Below, piece after piece: positions 1 through 11,221 of a DNA stretch of 39,921 nt. Source of the DNA: Rhodobacteraceae bacterium HLUCCA09 (GTDB taxonomy: Bacteria > Pseudomonadota > Alphaproteobacteria > Rhodobacterales > Rhodobacteraceae); contig LJNT01000159.1 of the NCBI GenBank assembly GCA_001314685.1, forward strand, positions 1 through 39,921, written 5' to 3'. Position 1 is the first letter of the stretch; each line of letters opens with the position of its first letter. The notes under the pieces are model-generated. The model had not been told where the DNA came from and made no database searches. It saw only the letters and a list, made by a program, of their open reading frames with translations. Both the position numbers and the translations under genes were made by a program.

Positions 1-22
1 GGCGCAGGTCGGGCGGGCTCAT
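1..22 (-). CDS. Start of an unidentified gene cut by the left edge
   Basis: An ATG on the minus strand at 22-20 overlaps the stop codon of the DsbA-like gene by the ATGA arrangement used repeatedly elsewhere in this window, which suggests a translationally coupled downstream gene. Only seven codons are visible (reading MSPPDLR), so no family can be given. It is inferred from the overlap alone. Confidence 0.35.
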
Positions 23-657
23 CGGCCGATCTGCTCCGCGATCTCGTCGATCAGCTGCACCCACAGCTGGGTCGGCTGGGCGCCCGGCACGACGTGGCTC
101 TGCGCGACGATGTGGGTCGGCACGCCGGTGACGCCCCGCTCGCGGGCATGGGTGTCGCGCGCGGAGACGTCAGCGACGTCGGCGTCGCCGGCCAGCAGCC
201 GGCGGATCATCGCGGCGTCGAGCCCCGCCCCGTCGGCGATGTCGGCCAGCACGTCGCGGTCGCCGATGTCGCGGCCCTCGAGGAAGTAGGCGCGAAAGAG
301 GGCCGAGACGACGGCGATCTGCCGGCCCTCGACCCCGGCCCAGTGGATCAGGCGGTGCGCGTCGAGCGTGTCGGGCGTGCGCTCGATCCGCCCCCAGTCG
401 ATCTCGAGCCCCGCCTCGGCCGCCGCCGCGTCGATGCGGGCATGGACCTCGGCCGCCTGCGCCCTGCCGCCGAACCTCGCCTCGAGATAGGCGCGCCGGT
501 CCATCCCCTCGCGGGGCATGTCGGGGTTCAGCTGGAACGGGTGGTATTCGATCGTGAACGGGTGGTCGGGCCGCTCGGCGAGCGCGGCATCGAGCCGGGC
601 CTTGCCGACGAGGCACCACGGGCACACGGGGTCGGAGAAGATGTCGAGCTTGATCAC
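19..657 (-). CDS. DsbA family oxidoreductase (FrnE-like thioredoxin fold)
   Basis: This 212-residue protein belongs to the DsbA-like thioredoxin-fold family that includes FrnE and 2-hydroxychromene-2-carboxylate isomerases. The N-terminus KLDIFSDPVCPWC places a CPWC redox pair at residues 12-15, and a conserved GVTGVPT cis-proline loop lies near residue 178. There is no signal peptide, so it is probably a cytoplasmic disulfide oxidoreductase rather than a periplasmic DsbA. I chose the GTG at 657 because relatives begin right at this beta strand and AGGTGAGG lies just upstream; a GTG three codons earlier (666) is possible but has no clear ribosome binding site. It lies downstream of purL in the same orientation, separated by a strong hairpin, so it need not be co-transcribed. 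The exact substrate is unknown. Confidence 0.85.
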   Translation of the reverse strand: MIKLDIFSDPVCPWCLVGKARLDAALAERPDHPFTIEYHPFQLNPDMPREGMDRRAYLEARFGGRAQAAEVHARIDAAAAEAGLEIDWGRIERTPDTLDAHRLIHWAGVEGRQIAVVSALFRAYFLEGRDIGDRDVLADIADGAGLDAAMIRRLLAGDADVADVSARDTHARERGVTGVPTHIVAQSHVVPGAQPTQLWVQLIDEIAEQIGR

Positions 658-742
658 CTGCCTCACCTATCAGGCCCGGCGGCGATGCCAAGGGGGCGGG
701 AGCGCACAGGCCCCCCGCCGGCGGCGCAGGGAGGCGAGGCCG

Positions 743-822
743 GGACGGGGGGGCGCTGCCCCCCGGCCGCCCGTGCCGGGCGGCTCCCCCCTGAGTATTT
801 CGGCCAAGATGATGGGGCGGGG
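743..822. repeat. Intergenic hairpin repeat of the Rhodobacteraceae type
   Basis: The spacer between purL and the DsbA-like gene contains a near-perfect hairpin (748-754 GGGGGGC, loop GCT, 758-764 GCCCCCC). About 30 bases further on is a GAGTATTT...GGCCAAGATGA block at 793-812. From memory, this pairing of a G/C-rich stem with a GAGTATTT box recurs between genes in many Rhodobacteraceae genomes. I see only one copy in this window. It may act as a terminator or mRNA-stabilising element for purL, read on the minus strand, but it has no U-tract. Confidence 0.45.
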
Positions 823-830
823 CGGGAGCC

Positions 831-3026
<2,196 letters not shown>

Positions 3027-3106
3027 TCCATCCCCCCTCGGCTGGAGCCTTTCTTAGGGGAGAGGCCGGGCGAGGGAAAGGGCAGGCCGCCCGGAGCCGA
3101 TCGGCC

Positions 3107-3135
3107 AAAAAAAAGGCCGAGAACAAGTCTCGGCC
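3107..3135 (-). terminator. Rho-independent terminator
   Basis: On the minus strand an 8-bp perfect stem (GGCCGAGA / TCTCGGCC, 3135-3128 and 3122-3115) with a 5-nt loop is followed at once by eight T (3114-3107). It would end the candidate small RNA and any read-through from the LysR gene before purL. Confidence 0.88.
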
Positions 3136-3183
3136 CAAGTCCAACAGGGAGGTAAAGAACGGCCGCGCCAAGGCTACCGTTCC
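3107..3183 (-). ncRNA. Candidate small RNA with anti-Shine-Dalgarno segment
   Basis: Read on the minus strand, a short unit of about 77 nt shows the layout of a trans-acting small RNA. A 5' hairpin pairs GAACGGT (3182-3176) with GCCGTTC (3163-3157). A single-stranded UUUACCUCCCUGUUGG segment follows, whose CCUCCC (3152-3147) is complementary to Shine-Dalgarno sequences. Last comes a perfect terminator hairpin with eight U residues. A promoter-like TTGCCC-18-TATATC pair precedes it. It lies between the upstream LysR gene and purL in the same orientation, so a LysR 3' UTR-derived RNA is an alternative. No reading frame of convincing size covers it. I cannot assign it to a named RNA family. Confidence 0.5.
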
Positions 3184-3188
3184 TCTCC

Positions 3189-3218
3189 GATATAGATGGC
3201 GCGAAAGCGCGCGGGCAA
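3189..3218 (-). promoter_or_regulatory. Possible promoter of the candidate small RNA
   Basis: On the minus strand a -35-like TTGCCC (3218-3213) and a -10-like TATATC (3194-3189) are separated by 18 bases, predicting a start near 3183, just ahead of the 5' hairpin. The match is partial, and GC-rich alphaproteobacterial promoters are hard to call by eye. Confidence 0.35.
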
Positions 3219-3315
3219 GATCAAAACCGTCTCGGTCGTGGCATGGCCGCCCTGCCTGTGGCGCATGGGTGACTCAACTGCTGCGAGAATCATTGCCCCT
3301 GCGTCGGGCCGCGCC

Positions 3316-4215
3316 TCAGGCGGCCGGCCCCAGCTTGCGCCTGTGCGCCTGAATTTCCGCGATGACGAAGTCGCGGAACGCCCCGATCCGGCGCGACTGG
3401 CGCAGCTCTTCGGGGTAGGCCAGGAAGACGGGCACCTCGTTGCTTTCCAACTGGGGCAGCACACGCGTCAGGTGAGGGGCGTTCTCCACGATGTAGTCGG
3501 GCAACACACCGATGCCGAGGCCGTTGATCGTGCCCTGCAGGACGCCGAAATAGTTGTTCACCGTCAGCCGCGACGGGATGTCGTGGGTCAGCAGCCACTG
3601 CACCAGTTGCGCCCCGGCACTCACCTGCACGCCCCCCGGCGCCTGGCAGATCAGGCGATGGCTGCGCATGTCGTCGACGTTCTCCGGGGTGCCGGCGCGC
3701 TCGAGATAGTCGGGCGCCGCGTAGAGGCGCATCCGCACCCCCATCAGGCGCTTGCGGATCAGGTCGGCCTGCGAGGGCTCCTTCATCCGGATCGCCACGT
3801 CGGCCTCGCGCATCGGCAGGTCAAGGACCCGCTCCTCGAGCATCAGGTCGATGTTGAGCTGCGGATACTGCTCGTAAAGGCGCGTCAGCCGGGGCGCGAG
3901 CCACATCGAGCCGAAGCCGATCGTGGTCGTCACGCGCAACTCTCCGAACACCTCCTCCTCGCTGTCGCGAATGCGGGCGGCGGCGGCGTCGAGCCGTTTG
4001 CGCATGGCCTTGGTCGCGTCGAACAGCAATTCGCCCTGCTCGGTCAGGATCAGCCCGCGGGCGTGCCGGTGGAAGAGGGTGGTGTTGAGCATCTCTTCCA
4101 GCGCGCGGATCTGGCGCGACACGGCCGACTGCGACAGGTGAAGCTGCTCGCCCGCGTGGGTGAGAGAGCCGGCATCGGCGACGGCGTGGAAGATTCTCAA
4201 CTTGTCCCAGTCCAT
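3316..4215 (-). CDS. LysR family transcriptional regulator
   Basis: A 299-residue LysR-type regulator. The start is set at the ATG giving MDWDKLRIFHAV; the winged helix-turn-helix follows (SLTHAGEQLHLSQSAVSRQI, about residues 16-35). The remaining two thirds form the periplasmic-binding-protein-like effector domain, with the usual GELRVTTTIGFG segment beginning it near residue 90. An upstream extension of the frame to 4401 is possible but has no family support. It is divergent from the indolepyruvate oxidoreductase gene across 179 bp, so it may regulate that gene, its own promoter, or both. The effector is unknown. Confidence 0.93.
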   Translation of the reverse strand: MDWDKLRIFHAVADAGSLTHAGEQLHLSQSAVSRQIRALEEMLNTTLFHRHARGLILTEQGELLFDATKAMRKRLDAAAARIRDSEEEVFGELRVTTTIGFGSMWLAPRLTRLYEQYPQLNIDLMLEERVLDLPMREADVAIRMKEPSQADLIRKRLMGVRMRLYAAPDYLERAGTPENVDDMRSHRLICQAPGGVQVSAGAQLVQWLLTHDIPSRLTVNNYFGVLQGTINGLGIGVLPDYIVENAPHLTRVLPQLESNEVPVFLAYPEELRQSRRIGAFRDFVIAEIQAHRRKLGPAA

Positions 4216-4347
4216 GATCCATCCGTCGGCGCCGCTTGCGTCGTCCGTTAGCGCCCACCCGTCACCTTGCTCTGACACGGGCGCCGGGGCCTTGGCAATG
4301 ACGCCGCCGTCGCAGGGCAGGCTGGCGCGGCCGCGCGCGATCGTGTT

Positions 4348-4375
4348 TTGTGAGCTGGCAGCGCCACCCTTATGG
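4348..4375 (+). promoter_or_regulatory. Weak promoter-like pair upstream of the iorAB fusion gene
   Basis: TTGTGA (4348-4353) and TTATGG (4370-4375) are spaced by 16 bases in the divergent intergenic region. The implied start would leave a leader of only about 13 bases before the ATG at 4395, so this is a weak call. Confidence 0.2.
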
Positions 4376-4394
4376 AGTGTCTGGGAGATCGCGC

Positions 4395-7300
4395 ATGACA
4401 CGACAGGATGTCCGGCTGACCGACCGCTTCGACCTCGCCCGGAGCCCGGTACTGCTTTCGGGCACGCAGGCGCTGGTGCGGCTGATGCTGATGCAGGCCG
4501 CGCGCGACCGGGCGGCGGGCTGGCACACCGGCGGCTACGTCACGGGCTACCGCGGCTCGCCGCTCGGCGGGCTCGACATGGCGATGCAGGGGGCCTCCGG
4601 GGCGTTGGCCGATGCCGGCGTGGTGTTCCAGCCCGGGCTCAACGAGGATCTCGCGGCGACGGCGCTCTGGGGGGCGCAGCAGGCGGCGCTGCGGGGCGAG
4701 GGGCGCGTCGAAGGCGTGTTCGGCCTGTGGTATGGCAAGGGTCCGGGGGTCGACCGGTCGGGCGACGCGCTGCGCCATGCCAACCTGGCAGGGACCGCCC
4801 GGAAGGGCGGCGTGCTGGCGGTGGCAGGCGATGACCACACCGGCGAGAGCTCGACCACCTGCCACCAGTCCGATCTCGCACTGATCGACGCGGGCATCCC
4901 CGTGCTCTACCCGGCCGGCGTGCAGGACATTCTCGACTTCGGCCTCTACGGCATTGCGATGTCGCGGTTTTCCGGGCTCTGGGCGGGCATGAAGGCGGTC
5001 AAGGACACGGTCGAGAGCTCGTCGGTCGTCGATGGCCGGCCGGTCCGCATGTCGTTCGGATTGCCCGACTTTTCGCTGCCCGAAGGCGGGCTGTCGATCC
5101 GGCTCGGCGATCACTGGGTCACCCAGGAAGAGCGGCTCGTGGCGTGGAAATGGCCCGCCGCCCGCGCCTTCGCCCGTGCCAACGGGATCGACCGGCGCGG
5201 CCACGGGCGGGCCGGGGCGAGGATCGGGCTGGTCGCCGCCGGCAAGTCGTGGCTCGACCTCGTGGCGGCGCTGGACCTGCTCGGTCTCGACGACGCGGCC
5301 TGTGCGGAGGCGGGCATAACCACCTGGAAGGTAGGGCAGACCTGGCCGCTCGAGGAGGAGGGCCTGCGCGACTGGGCCGAGGGGCTGGGCCTGGTGATCT
5401 GCGTCGAGGAAAAGCGCAAGGTGATCGAGCCGCAGGTGGCGCGCGCCCTGTTCGGGCGTCCCTTGCGTCTTTGGGGCGCGCACGGGGGCGGCGGCGCGCT
5501 CTTTCCCGAGCACGGCGCTCTCGATCCGACCTCCATCGCCCTGCGACTGGGAGATATCCTTCTCGCCGAGGGGATCGGCGGGTCGCAGCTTTCCGGGCGT
5601 CTCGACGCCTTGCGCGCCGCGCCCGTCGAGGGGGGCGACCTCGCCCAGCGTCGCCCGTTCTTCTGCGCCGGCTGCCCGCACAACACTTCGACGCGGGTGC
5701 CCGAGGGTGCGCGCGCGGGCGGCGGCATCGGCTGCCACACGATGGCGCTCTGGATGGACCGGGGCAACGAGGGCTTCACCCACATGGGTGCCGAGGGGGC
5801 GAACTGGATCGGCGAGGCGCCGTTTTCGGAAAGGCCGCATGTTTTCCAGAACCTTGGCGATGGAACCTACAACCATTCCGGCATCCAGGCGATCCGCGCG
5901 GCCGTCGGCGCCGGCGTGAACATCACCTACAAGATCCTCTACAACGACGCCGTCGCCATGACCGGCGGGCAGGCGAACGACGGCGGCCTCGGCCCCGAAC
6001 GCATCGCCGCCGAACTGGCCGCGATCGGCGTGGCGCGGGTCGCGGTCGTCCATGACGGGGCCGAAGGGGTGGAGGGGCTGACCTTTCCCTCCGGCGTGCA
6101 GCTGCATCACCGCGACAAACTCGACAATGTTCAGAAGGAACTGAGCGGGATCAAGGGCGTGACGGCCCTTCTTTACGTTCAGACCTGCGCCGCCGAGAAA
6201 CGGCGGCGGCGGCGCAAGGGCACGTTTCCGAAGATCGAGCGCCGCGTCTTCATCGACCCGGACGTGTGCGAGGGCTGCGGCGATTGCGGCGTGCAGTCGA
6301 ACTGCGTGGCGATCCTGCCGCTCGAGACATCCTTCGGCCGAAAGCGGCAGATCGACCAGTCGGGCTGCAATGCCGACCTGTCGTGCCTCAAGGGCTTCTG
6401 CCCCTCCTTCGTCACGGTCGAGGGCGGCACGCCGCGCAAGCCCGCCGCGCAAGACCTTGCATTCCCTGACATTCCCGAGCCCGAGATGCCCTCGATCGCA
6501 GGCACATGGAACATCGTCGTCACCGGCATCGGCGGCACCGGCGCGGTGACGATCGGCGCGGTGCTCGCCATGGCCGCCCACCTGCAGGGAAAGGGTGCGG
6601 GCGTGATCGAGATGGCCGGTCTCGCGCAGAAGGGCGGGGCGGTGCACATCCATTGCCGCATCGCCGATAAACCCTCCGACATCAGCGCGATACGCATCTC
6701 GACGGGGCAGGCCCACGCGGTGATCGGCGGCGATCTCGTGACGACGGCCACCGCGCAGACGCGCGCTCTGATGCGCCCCGGCGCCACGCGCGCCGCGGTC
6801 AACGCGCATCTCACGCCCACCGGCTCGTTCACGCAGGACCCCGACTTCGCCCTGCCGGGCGAGGCGCTGGAGGAGCGTCTGCGCGCGCGCATTGGCGACG
6901 GGCTGACGCTGCTCGACGCGACCGCGCTGGCGCAGCGGCTGCTCGGAGACGCGATCTACGCCAACATGCTTCTCACCGGGGCGGCGTGGCAGAAGGGCCT
7001 GATCCCACTCGACAAATCCGAAATTCACGAGGCCATCCGCCTGAACGGCGCGGCGGTCGACGCCAATATCCGCGCCTTCGAGCTCGGCCGCTGGGCGGTC
7101 CACGACCCGCAGGCGGTCGCCGCGCCAAGGGTCGTGGCGATGCCGCAGACGACCGACGCGCTGATCGCCGAGCGGGAGCGCCACCTGACCGCCTACCAGG
7201 GCCCGCGCCTCGCCCGCCGCTATCGCGCGCTGGTCGACGCCGCGCCGGCGGAGCTGCGCGCTCCGGTGGCGAAGGGCTATCACAAGCTCTTGGCCTACAA

Positions 7301-7772
7301 GGACGAATACGAGGTCGCCCGCCTCCTGCTCGACACAAGCGTCAAGGCGGAGGGAGCGTTCGAGGGCGATCTGCGGCTCACCTACCACCTCGCGCCGCCA
7401 CTCCTGTCGCGCCCCGGTGCCGACGGGCGGCCGCGCAAGCGCGCCTTCGGACCGTGGCTGCCCGCGCTGCTCAAGCCGCTGGCAATGCTGAAGTTTCTGC
7501 GCGGCACGCCGCTCGACCCGTTCGGCTACGGCGCCGATCGCAGGCTCGAGCGCGCGCTGCTGCGCCAATACGAGGCCGATCTTGCCGAAGCGCTTTCCCG
7601 CATCACGCCCCAGACCCGCGACGCGGTGCGCGAACTCGCCGAATTGCCGTTGCGCATCAGGGGGTTCGGCCCGGTCAAGGAGGCCGCCGCCGAGGCGGCA
7701 GAGCAGCGCCGCCGGCATCTCGTGGCCGCGATCCGCGACGGACGCAAGGCACCGTCGCTCGCGGCGGAGTGA
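4395..7772 (+). CDS. Indolepyruvate:ferredoxin oxidoreductase, fused IorA-IorB
   Basis: This 1125-residue enzyme oxidatively decarboxylates aryl-pyruvates (or related 2-oxo acids from amino acid breakdown) to acyl-CoA, passing electrons to ferredoxin. The order is an N-terminal transketolase-like pyrimidine-binding region, the TPP-binding domain with CAGCPHNTS near residue 423 and GDGTYNHSG near 487, and an iron-sulfur segment with CEGCGDCGVQSNC near 625 plus further cysteines to about 675. The gamma-type domain follows, starting at VVTGIGGTGAVTIG near 709. The length fits the fused, oxygen-tolerant-lineage enzymes of proteobacteria rather than the split archaeal subunits. The start was chosen at 4395 because GGGAG lies eight bases upstream and the protein begins at the family N-terminus; the frame itself is open from 4350. 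Divergent from a LysR regulator. Confidence 0.95.
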   Translation: MTRQDVRLTDRFDLARSPVLLSGTQALVRLMLMQAARDRAAGWHTGGYVTGYRGSPLGGLDMAMQGASGALADAGVVFQPGLNEDLAATALWGAQQAALRGEGRVEGVFGLWYGKGPGVDRSGDALRHANLAGTARKGGVLAVAGDDHTGESSTTCHQSDLALIDAGIPVLYPAGVQDILDFGLYGIAMSRFSGLWAGMKAVKDTVESSSVVDGRPVRMSFGLPDFSLPEGGLSIRLGDHWVTQEERLVAWKWPAARAFARANGIDRRGHGRAGARIGLVAAGKSWLDLVAALDLLGLDDAACAEAGITTWKVGQTWPLEEEGLRDWAEGLGLVICVEEKRKVIEPQVARALFGRPLRLWGAHGGGGALFPEHGALDPTSIALRLGDILLAEGIGGSQLSGRLDALRAAPVEGGDLAQRRPFFCAGCPHNTSTRVPEGARAGGGIGCHTMALWMDRGNEGFTHMGAEGANWIGEAPFSERPHVFQNLGDGTYNHSGIQAIRAAVGAGVNITYKILYNDAVAMTGGQANDGGLGPERIAAELAAIGVARVAVVHDGAEGVEGLTFPSGVQLHHRDKLDNVQKELSGIKGVTALLYVQTCAAEKRRRRRKGTFPKIERRVFIDPDVCEGCGDCGVQSNCVAILPLETSFGRKRQIDQSGCNADLSCLKGFCPSFVTVEGGTPRKPAAQDLAFPDIPEPEMPSIAGTWNIVVTGIGGTGAVTIGAVLAMAAHLQGKGAGVIEMAGLAQKGGAVHIHCRIADKPSDISAIRISTGQAHAVIGGDLVTTATAQTRALMRPGATRAAVNAHLTPTGSFTQDPDFALPGEALEERLRARIGDGLTLLDATALAQRLLGDAIYANMLLTGAAWQKGLIPLDKSEIHEAIRLNGAAVDANIRAFELGRWAVHDPQAVAAPRVVAMPQTTDALIAERERHLTAYQGPRLARRYRALVDAAPAELRAPVAKGYHKLLAYKDEYEVARLLLDTSVKAEGAFEGDLRLTYHLAPPLLSRPGADGRPRKRAFGPWLPALLKPLAMLKFLRGTPLDPFGYGADRRLERALLRQYEADLAEALSRITPQTRDAVRELAELPLRIRGFGPVKEAAAEAAEQRRRHLVAAIRDGRKAPSLAAE

Positions 7773-7862
7773 TGCGGAAAACGTCGCGCGCCCGTCATAA
7801 ACGCTCGCCAGACTTGCCCGACCCGGTTATCCGACGCCTCAGGGTCAACCACGCGCCGCGCC

Positions 7863-8789
7863 ATGCCTGACAATCGTCTCGAACAAGTCGCCCGCCATAT
7901 CGCCCGCGATATCAGCTATGCCTCGTCGGCCCGGTCGCGCTCGGGGCGCGCGGTCATCCGCGTGCTCGAGAACGCCACCGGGCGTCTCGGGCTGATCCGG
8001 CGGGCCGACGGCTACGAGCGGCAGGTCGCGGCGGGCGAGGACTTCTGGGAGGTGATGGTGCGCCGCTACGGGCTGAGCCTCGACGTGATCGGCGGCGCGC
8101 TCGACAACATCCCCCGCGAGGGGCCGCTCATCCTGATCGCCAACCATCCCTACGGCATCCTCGACGGGCTGATGATGGGTCACATCCTCAGCCGGACGCG
8201 GGGCGACTTCCGCATTCTCGCAAATCGTGTCTTCCGCCGTGCCGAAGAGCTCAACCGCGTGATCCTGCCGGTCGACTTCGACGAGACGAAGGAGGCGATG
8301 CGCCAGAACATCGAGACGCGCAAGGAGTGCCTGCGCTATCTCGCCGCCGGCGGCGCCATCGGGATCTTCCCGGGCGGCACGGTGGCGACGGCGGCGCGGC
8401 CCTTCGGCCGGCCGATGGATCCGGGCTGGCGCGGCTTCACCGCGCGGATGATCACCAAGAGCGGGGCGGTGGTGGTGCCGATCTATTTCGAGGGGCACAA
8501 CAGCCGCCTCTTCCAGATCGCGAGCCACCTGCACTACACGCTGCGAATGGCGCTGCTGATCAAGGAGTTCCGCGCGCGCATCGACGAGCCCGTGCGCATG
8601 GTGATCGGCGAGCCGATCCCGCCCGAGCGGCTGGCGCCCCATGCCCGCGACACGAAGGCGATGATGGAGTTCCTGCGCGCGCAGACCTACGCGCTGTCGC
8701 CCGAGCCGCTCAACGCGGCGCAGCTCGGCTTCGAGTTCGAGGCGCGGCATCGCGCGGAGGGCGCCCGCGAGGGGGGCCGCGTCTACTGA
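7863..8789 (+). CDS. Lysophospholipid acyltransferase family protein
   Basis: A 308-residue PlsC-superfamily acyltransferase, probably moving acyl chains onto a lysophospholipid or related acceptor at the membrane. Visible motifs are [10 protein letters not shown] (acceptor-site His and Asp, about residues 92-101), the FPGGTVATA block near 168 and [12 protein letters not shown] near 205. It resembles the large hemolysin/OlsA-like branch common in Rhodobacterales rather than the short PlsC. Its stop codon overlaps the murI start by one base (TGATG), suggesting translational coupling. The acceptor lipid cannot be told from sequence. Confidence 0.88.
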   Translation: MPDNRLEQVARHIARDISYASSARSRSGRAVIRVLENATGRLGLIRRADGYERQVAAGEDFWEVMVRRYGLSLDVIGGALDNIPREGPLILIANHPYGILDGLMMGHILSRTRGDFRILANRVFRRAEELNRVILPVDFDETKEAMRQNIETRKECLRYLAAGGAIGIFPGGTVATAARPFGRPMDPGWRGFTARMITKSGAVVVPIYFEGHNSRLFQIASHLHYTLRMALLIKEFRARIDEPVRMVIGEPIPPERLAPHARDTKAMMEFLRAQTYALSPEPLNAAQLGFEFEARHRAEGAREGGRVY

Positions 8790-9601
8790 TGGCGGTGGGT
8801 GTGTTCGATTCGGGGCTGGGCGGGTTGACGGTGCTCTCTGCCCTCGAACGGCGGCTGCCCGAGGTGCCCTTCGTCTATTACGGCGACAACCTGCATGCGC
8901 CCTACGGCGTGCGCGACGCCGACACGGTCTACGAGCTGACCTGCCGGGGCGTGGAGCGGCTGTGGGAGGCGGGCTGCGACCTCGTGATCCTTGCCTGCAA
9001 CACCGCGTCGGCGGCGGCGCTGCGGCGGATGCAGGAGGCCTGGGTGCCGCGCGACAAGCGGGTGCTCGGCGTCTTCGTGCCGCTGATCGAGGCGCTGACC
9101 GAGCGGCAATGGGGCGACAATTCTCCACCCCGCGAGGTGGCGGTGAAGCATGTGGCGCTCTTCGCCACGCCCGCGACGGTGGCCAGCCGCGCCTTCCAGC
9201 GCGAGCTCGCCTTCCGCGCCATCGGGGTCGACGTCGAGGCGCAGGCCTGCGGCGGGGTGGTGGACGCGATCGAGGAGGGCGACATGATCCTCGCCGAAGC
9301 GCTCGTGCGCTCCCATGTCGACGCGCTGAAGCGCAAGATGCCCCAGCCCGAGGCCGCGGTTCTGGGCTGCACGCATTACCCCCTGATGGACGAGGTTTTT
9401 CAGGACGCACTGGGAGAAGGGGTGCGGGTCTATTCGCAGGCCAGCATCGTGGCCGAGAGTCTCGCCGACTATCTCGGCCGGCGCCCCGAGATGCGGGGGC
9501 CGGGCGAGGCGCGCGCCTTTCTCACCACGGGCGATCCCCGGCGCGTGTCGAGCCGCGCGACGCAGTTCCTGCGCCGCGAGATCCGGTTCGACGCCGCCTG
9601 A
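8789..9601 (+). CDS. murI: Glutamate racemase MurI
   Basis: A 270-residue cytoplasmic enzyme that makes D-glutamate for peptidoglycan. The start is the ATG overlapping the preceding stop. Family motifs are [10 protein letters not shown] (residues 5-14, catalytic Asp/Ser), [11 protein letters not shown], the first catalytic cysteine in ACNTAS near residue 71, and the second in LGCTHYPL near residue 194. Both cysteines needed for the two-base racemase mechanism are present. It is followed by argC after 78 bp. Confidence 0.95.
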   Translation: MAVGVFDSGLGGLTVLSALERRLPEVPFVYYGDNLHAPYGVRDADTVYELTCRGVERLWEAGCDLVILACNTASAAALRRMQEAWVPRDKRVLGVFVPLIEALTERQWGDNSPPREVAVKHVALFATPATVASRAFQRELAFRAIGVDVEAQACGGVVDAIEEGDMILAEALVRSHVDALKRKMPQPEAAVLGCTHYPLMDEVFQDALGEGVRVYSQASIVAESLADYLGRRPEMRGPGEARAFLTTGDPRRVSSRATQFLRREIRFDAA

Positions 9602-9679
9602 GCCCGTGGCCCCCCGGCTTGCCCCCGGCCCCGGATCGGGGGTAGGGCGCTCGCCGGTCGCAGAGGAAGGACGCCGCCC

Positions 9680-10708
9680 ATGACACACCGCGCAGCCATT
9701 CTCGGGGCCTCCGGCTACACGGGGGCGGAACTGGTGCGCCTGATCGCCACCCATCCCGCGCTGGAGGTCGCGGCGCTGACGGCCGACCGCAAGGCGGGGC
9801 TGGCGATGGCCGAGGTCTTTCCGCATCTGCGCCACCTCGACCTGCCGCCGCTCCAGCGGATCGAGGAGGTCGATTTTTCCTGCATCGACATTGCTTTCTG
9901 CGCGCTTCCTCATGCAACATCTCAACAGGTGATCGCGGCGCTGCCAGAAAGCCTGAAGGTCATCGACCTCTCCGCCGATTTCCGCCTGCGCGACCCGGCC
10001 GCCTACGAGCGCTGGTACGGCAAGCCGCACTCGGCGCGCGAGCTTCAGGCGTCTGCCGCCTACGGCCTGACCGAGTTCTACCGCGACGAGATTCGCGCCG
10101 CGCGGCTGGTGGCGGGCACCGGGTGCAACGTGGCGACGGGGCTCTACGCGCTCCTTCCTGCCGTCACGGCGGGCGTGATCGGAACCGACGACATCATTCT
10201 CGACCTCAAGTGCGGGGTGAGCGGGGCGGGCCGGTCGCTGAAGGAAAACCTGCTCCATGCCGAGCTCTCGGAGGGCTGGCAGCCCTACGGCACGGGCGGC
10301 ACGCACCGCCATCTCGGCGAGTTCGACCAGGAGCTGAGCCACGCCGCGGGCCGCGAGGTGGCGGTGCAGTTCACGCCGACGCTGATCCCCGGCAACCGCG
10401 GCATCCTCGCGGCGGCCTATGTCTCGGGCGAGGCGGAAGCGATTCGTGCCGCGCTGAACGAGGCGTATGCGGGCGAGCCGTTCCTGCACGTCCTGCCAGA
10501 GGGTCGGGTGCCGAGCACGCACCATGTGCGCGGCTCGAACCTCGTGCATCTCTCGGTCGTGGCCGAGCGGCGCACGGGGCGGGCGACGATCTATGCCGTA
10601 CTCGACAACCTGGTGAAGGGCGCCTCCGGGCAGGCGGTGCAGAACGCCAACCTGATGCTCGGCCGGCCCGAGACGGATGGTCTCATGCTTGCGCCGGTCT
10701 TTCCGTGA
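9680..10708 (+). CDS. argC: N-acetyl-gamma-glutamyl-phosphate reductase ArgC
   Basis: ArgC reduces N-acetylglutamyl-phosphate to the semialdehyde with NADPH, the third step of arginine biosynthesis. The 342-residue protein has the Rossmann motif [10 protein letters not shown] at residues 9-18, the active-site cysteine in [10 protein letters not shown] near residue 149, and the [15 protein letters not shown] segment near 181. A GAGGAAGGA ribosome binding site precedes the ATG. The length is standard for the type 1 enzyme. It is followed by ccmE after 51 bp in the same direction. Confidence 0.97.
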   Translation: MTHRAAILGASGYTGAELVRLIATHPALEVAALTADRKAGLAMAEVFPHLRHLDLPPLQRIEEVDFSCIDIAFCALPHATSQQVIAALPESLKVIDLSADFRLRDPAAYERWYGKPHSARELQASAAYGLTEFYRDEIRAARLVAGTGCNVATGLYALLPAVTAGVIGTDDIILDLKCGVSGAGRSLKENLLHAELSEGWQPYGTGGTHRHLGEFDQELSHAAGREVAVQFTPTLIPGNRGILAAAYVSGEAEAIRAALNEAYAGEPFLHVLPEGRVPSTHHVRGSNLVHLSVVAERRTGRATIYAVLDNLVKGASGQAVQNANLMLGRPETDGLMLAPVFP

Positions 10709-10759
10709 GACATATTCATACATGACGGGCGCGCACGCGACATCGCCAGGGACGAACGG

Positions 10760-11221
10760 ATGAAAAGCCTCAAGAAACGACGCAGGATCCAGATCATCGC
10801 CGTTGCCGCGGTGGCGCTGGCCGGCTCCACCGCGCTGGTCGGCTATGCCATGCGCGACGGCATCAACTTCTTCCGGCCGCCCTCGGAGGTGGTCGCCGCG
10901 GTGCCGCCCCCGACAGAGGTGTTCCGCATCGGAGGGCTGGTGGAGGAAGGCACCCTCAGCCGCGGCCAGGGCGAGACGGTGACCTTCCATGTAACAGATG
11001 GCGGCGCTTCGGTGCCCGTGGCCTATACGGGCGTGCTGCCCGACCTCTTCGGCGAGGGCGAGGGCATGGTCGGCACCGGCTCGATGATCGACGGCACGTT
11101 CGTGGCGACCGAGATCCTCGCCCGTCACGACGAGACCTACATGCCCAAGGAAGTGACCGACGCACTGAAGGAACAGGGCGTCTGGCAGCATGGCGAGGGC
11201 GGCCCGGAGGTAGGCGGCTGA
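10760..11221 (+). CDS. ccmE: Cytochrome c maturation heme chaperone CcmE
   Basis: CcmE covalently holds heme in the periplasm and hands it to the CcmF/H ligase. The 153-residue protein has a basic N-terminus (KSLKKRRR), one membrane anchor at about residues 11-29, and an OB-fold domain with GGLVEEGTLSR near residue 58. The heme-binding motif ARHDETYMPKEV lies near residue 120, with its histidine and downstream tyrosine. All signature residues are present. The expected downstream ccmF and ccmH genes are absent here: about 600 bp without a recognisable gene follows. Confidence 0.96.
   Translation: MKSLKKRRRIQIIAVAAVALAGSTALVGYAMRDGINFFRPPSEVVAAVPPPTEVFRIGGLVEEGTLSRGQGETVTFHVTDGGASVPVAYTGVLPDLFGEGEGMVGTGSMIDGTFVATEILARHDETYMPKEVTDALKEQGVWQHGEGGPEVGG

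Noticed and set aside
4248-7718. An 1156-codon open frame antisense to the iorAB fusion
   Set aside because: Very long antisense frames are expected in DNA this GC-rich; it has low-complexity composition and no recognisable domain, and lies fully over a well-supported gene.
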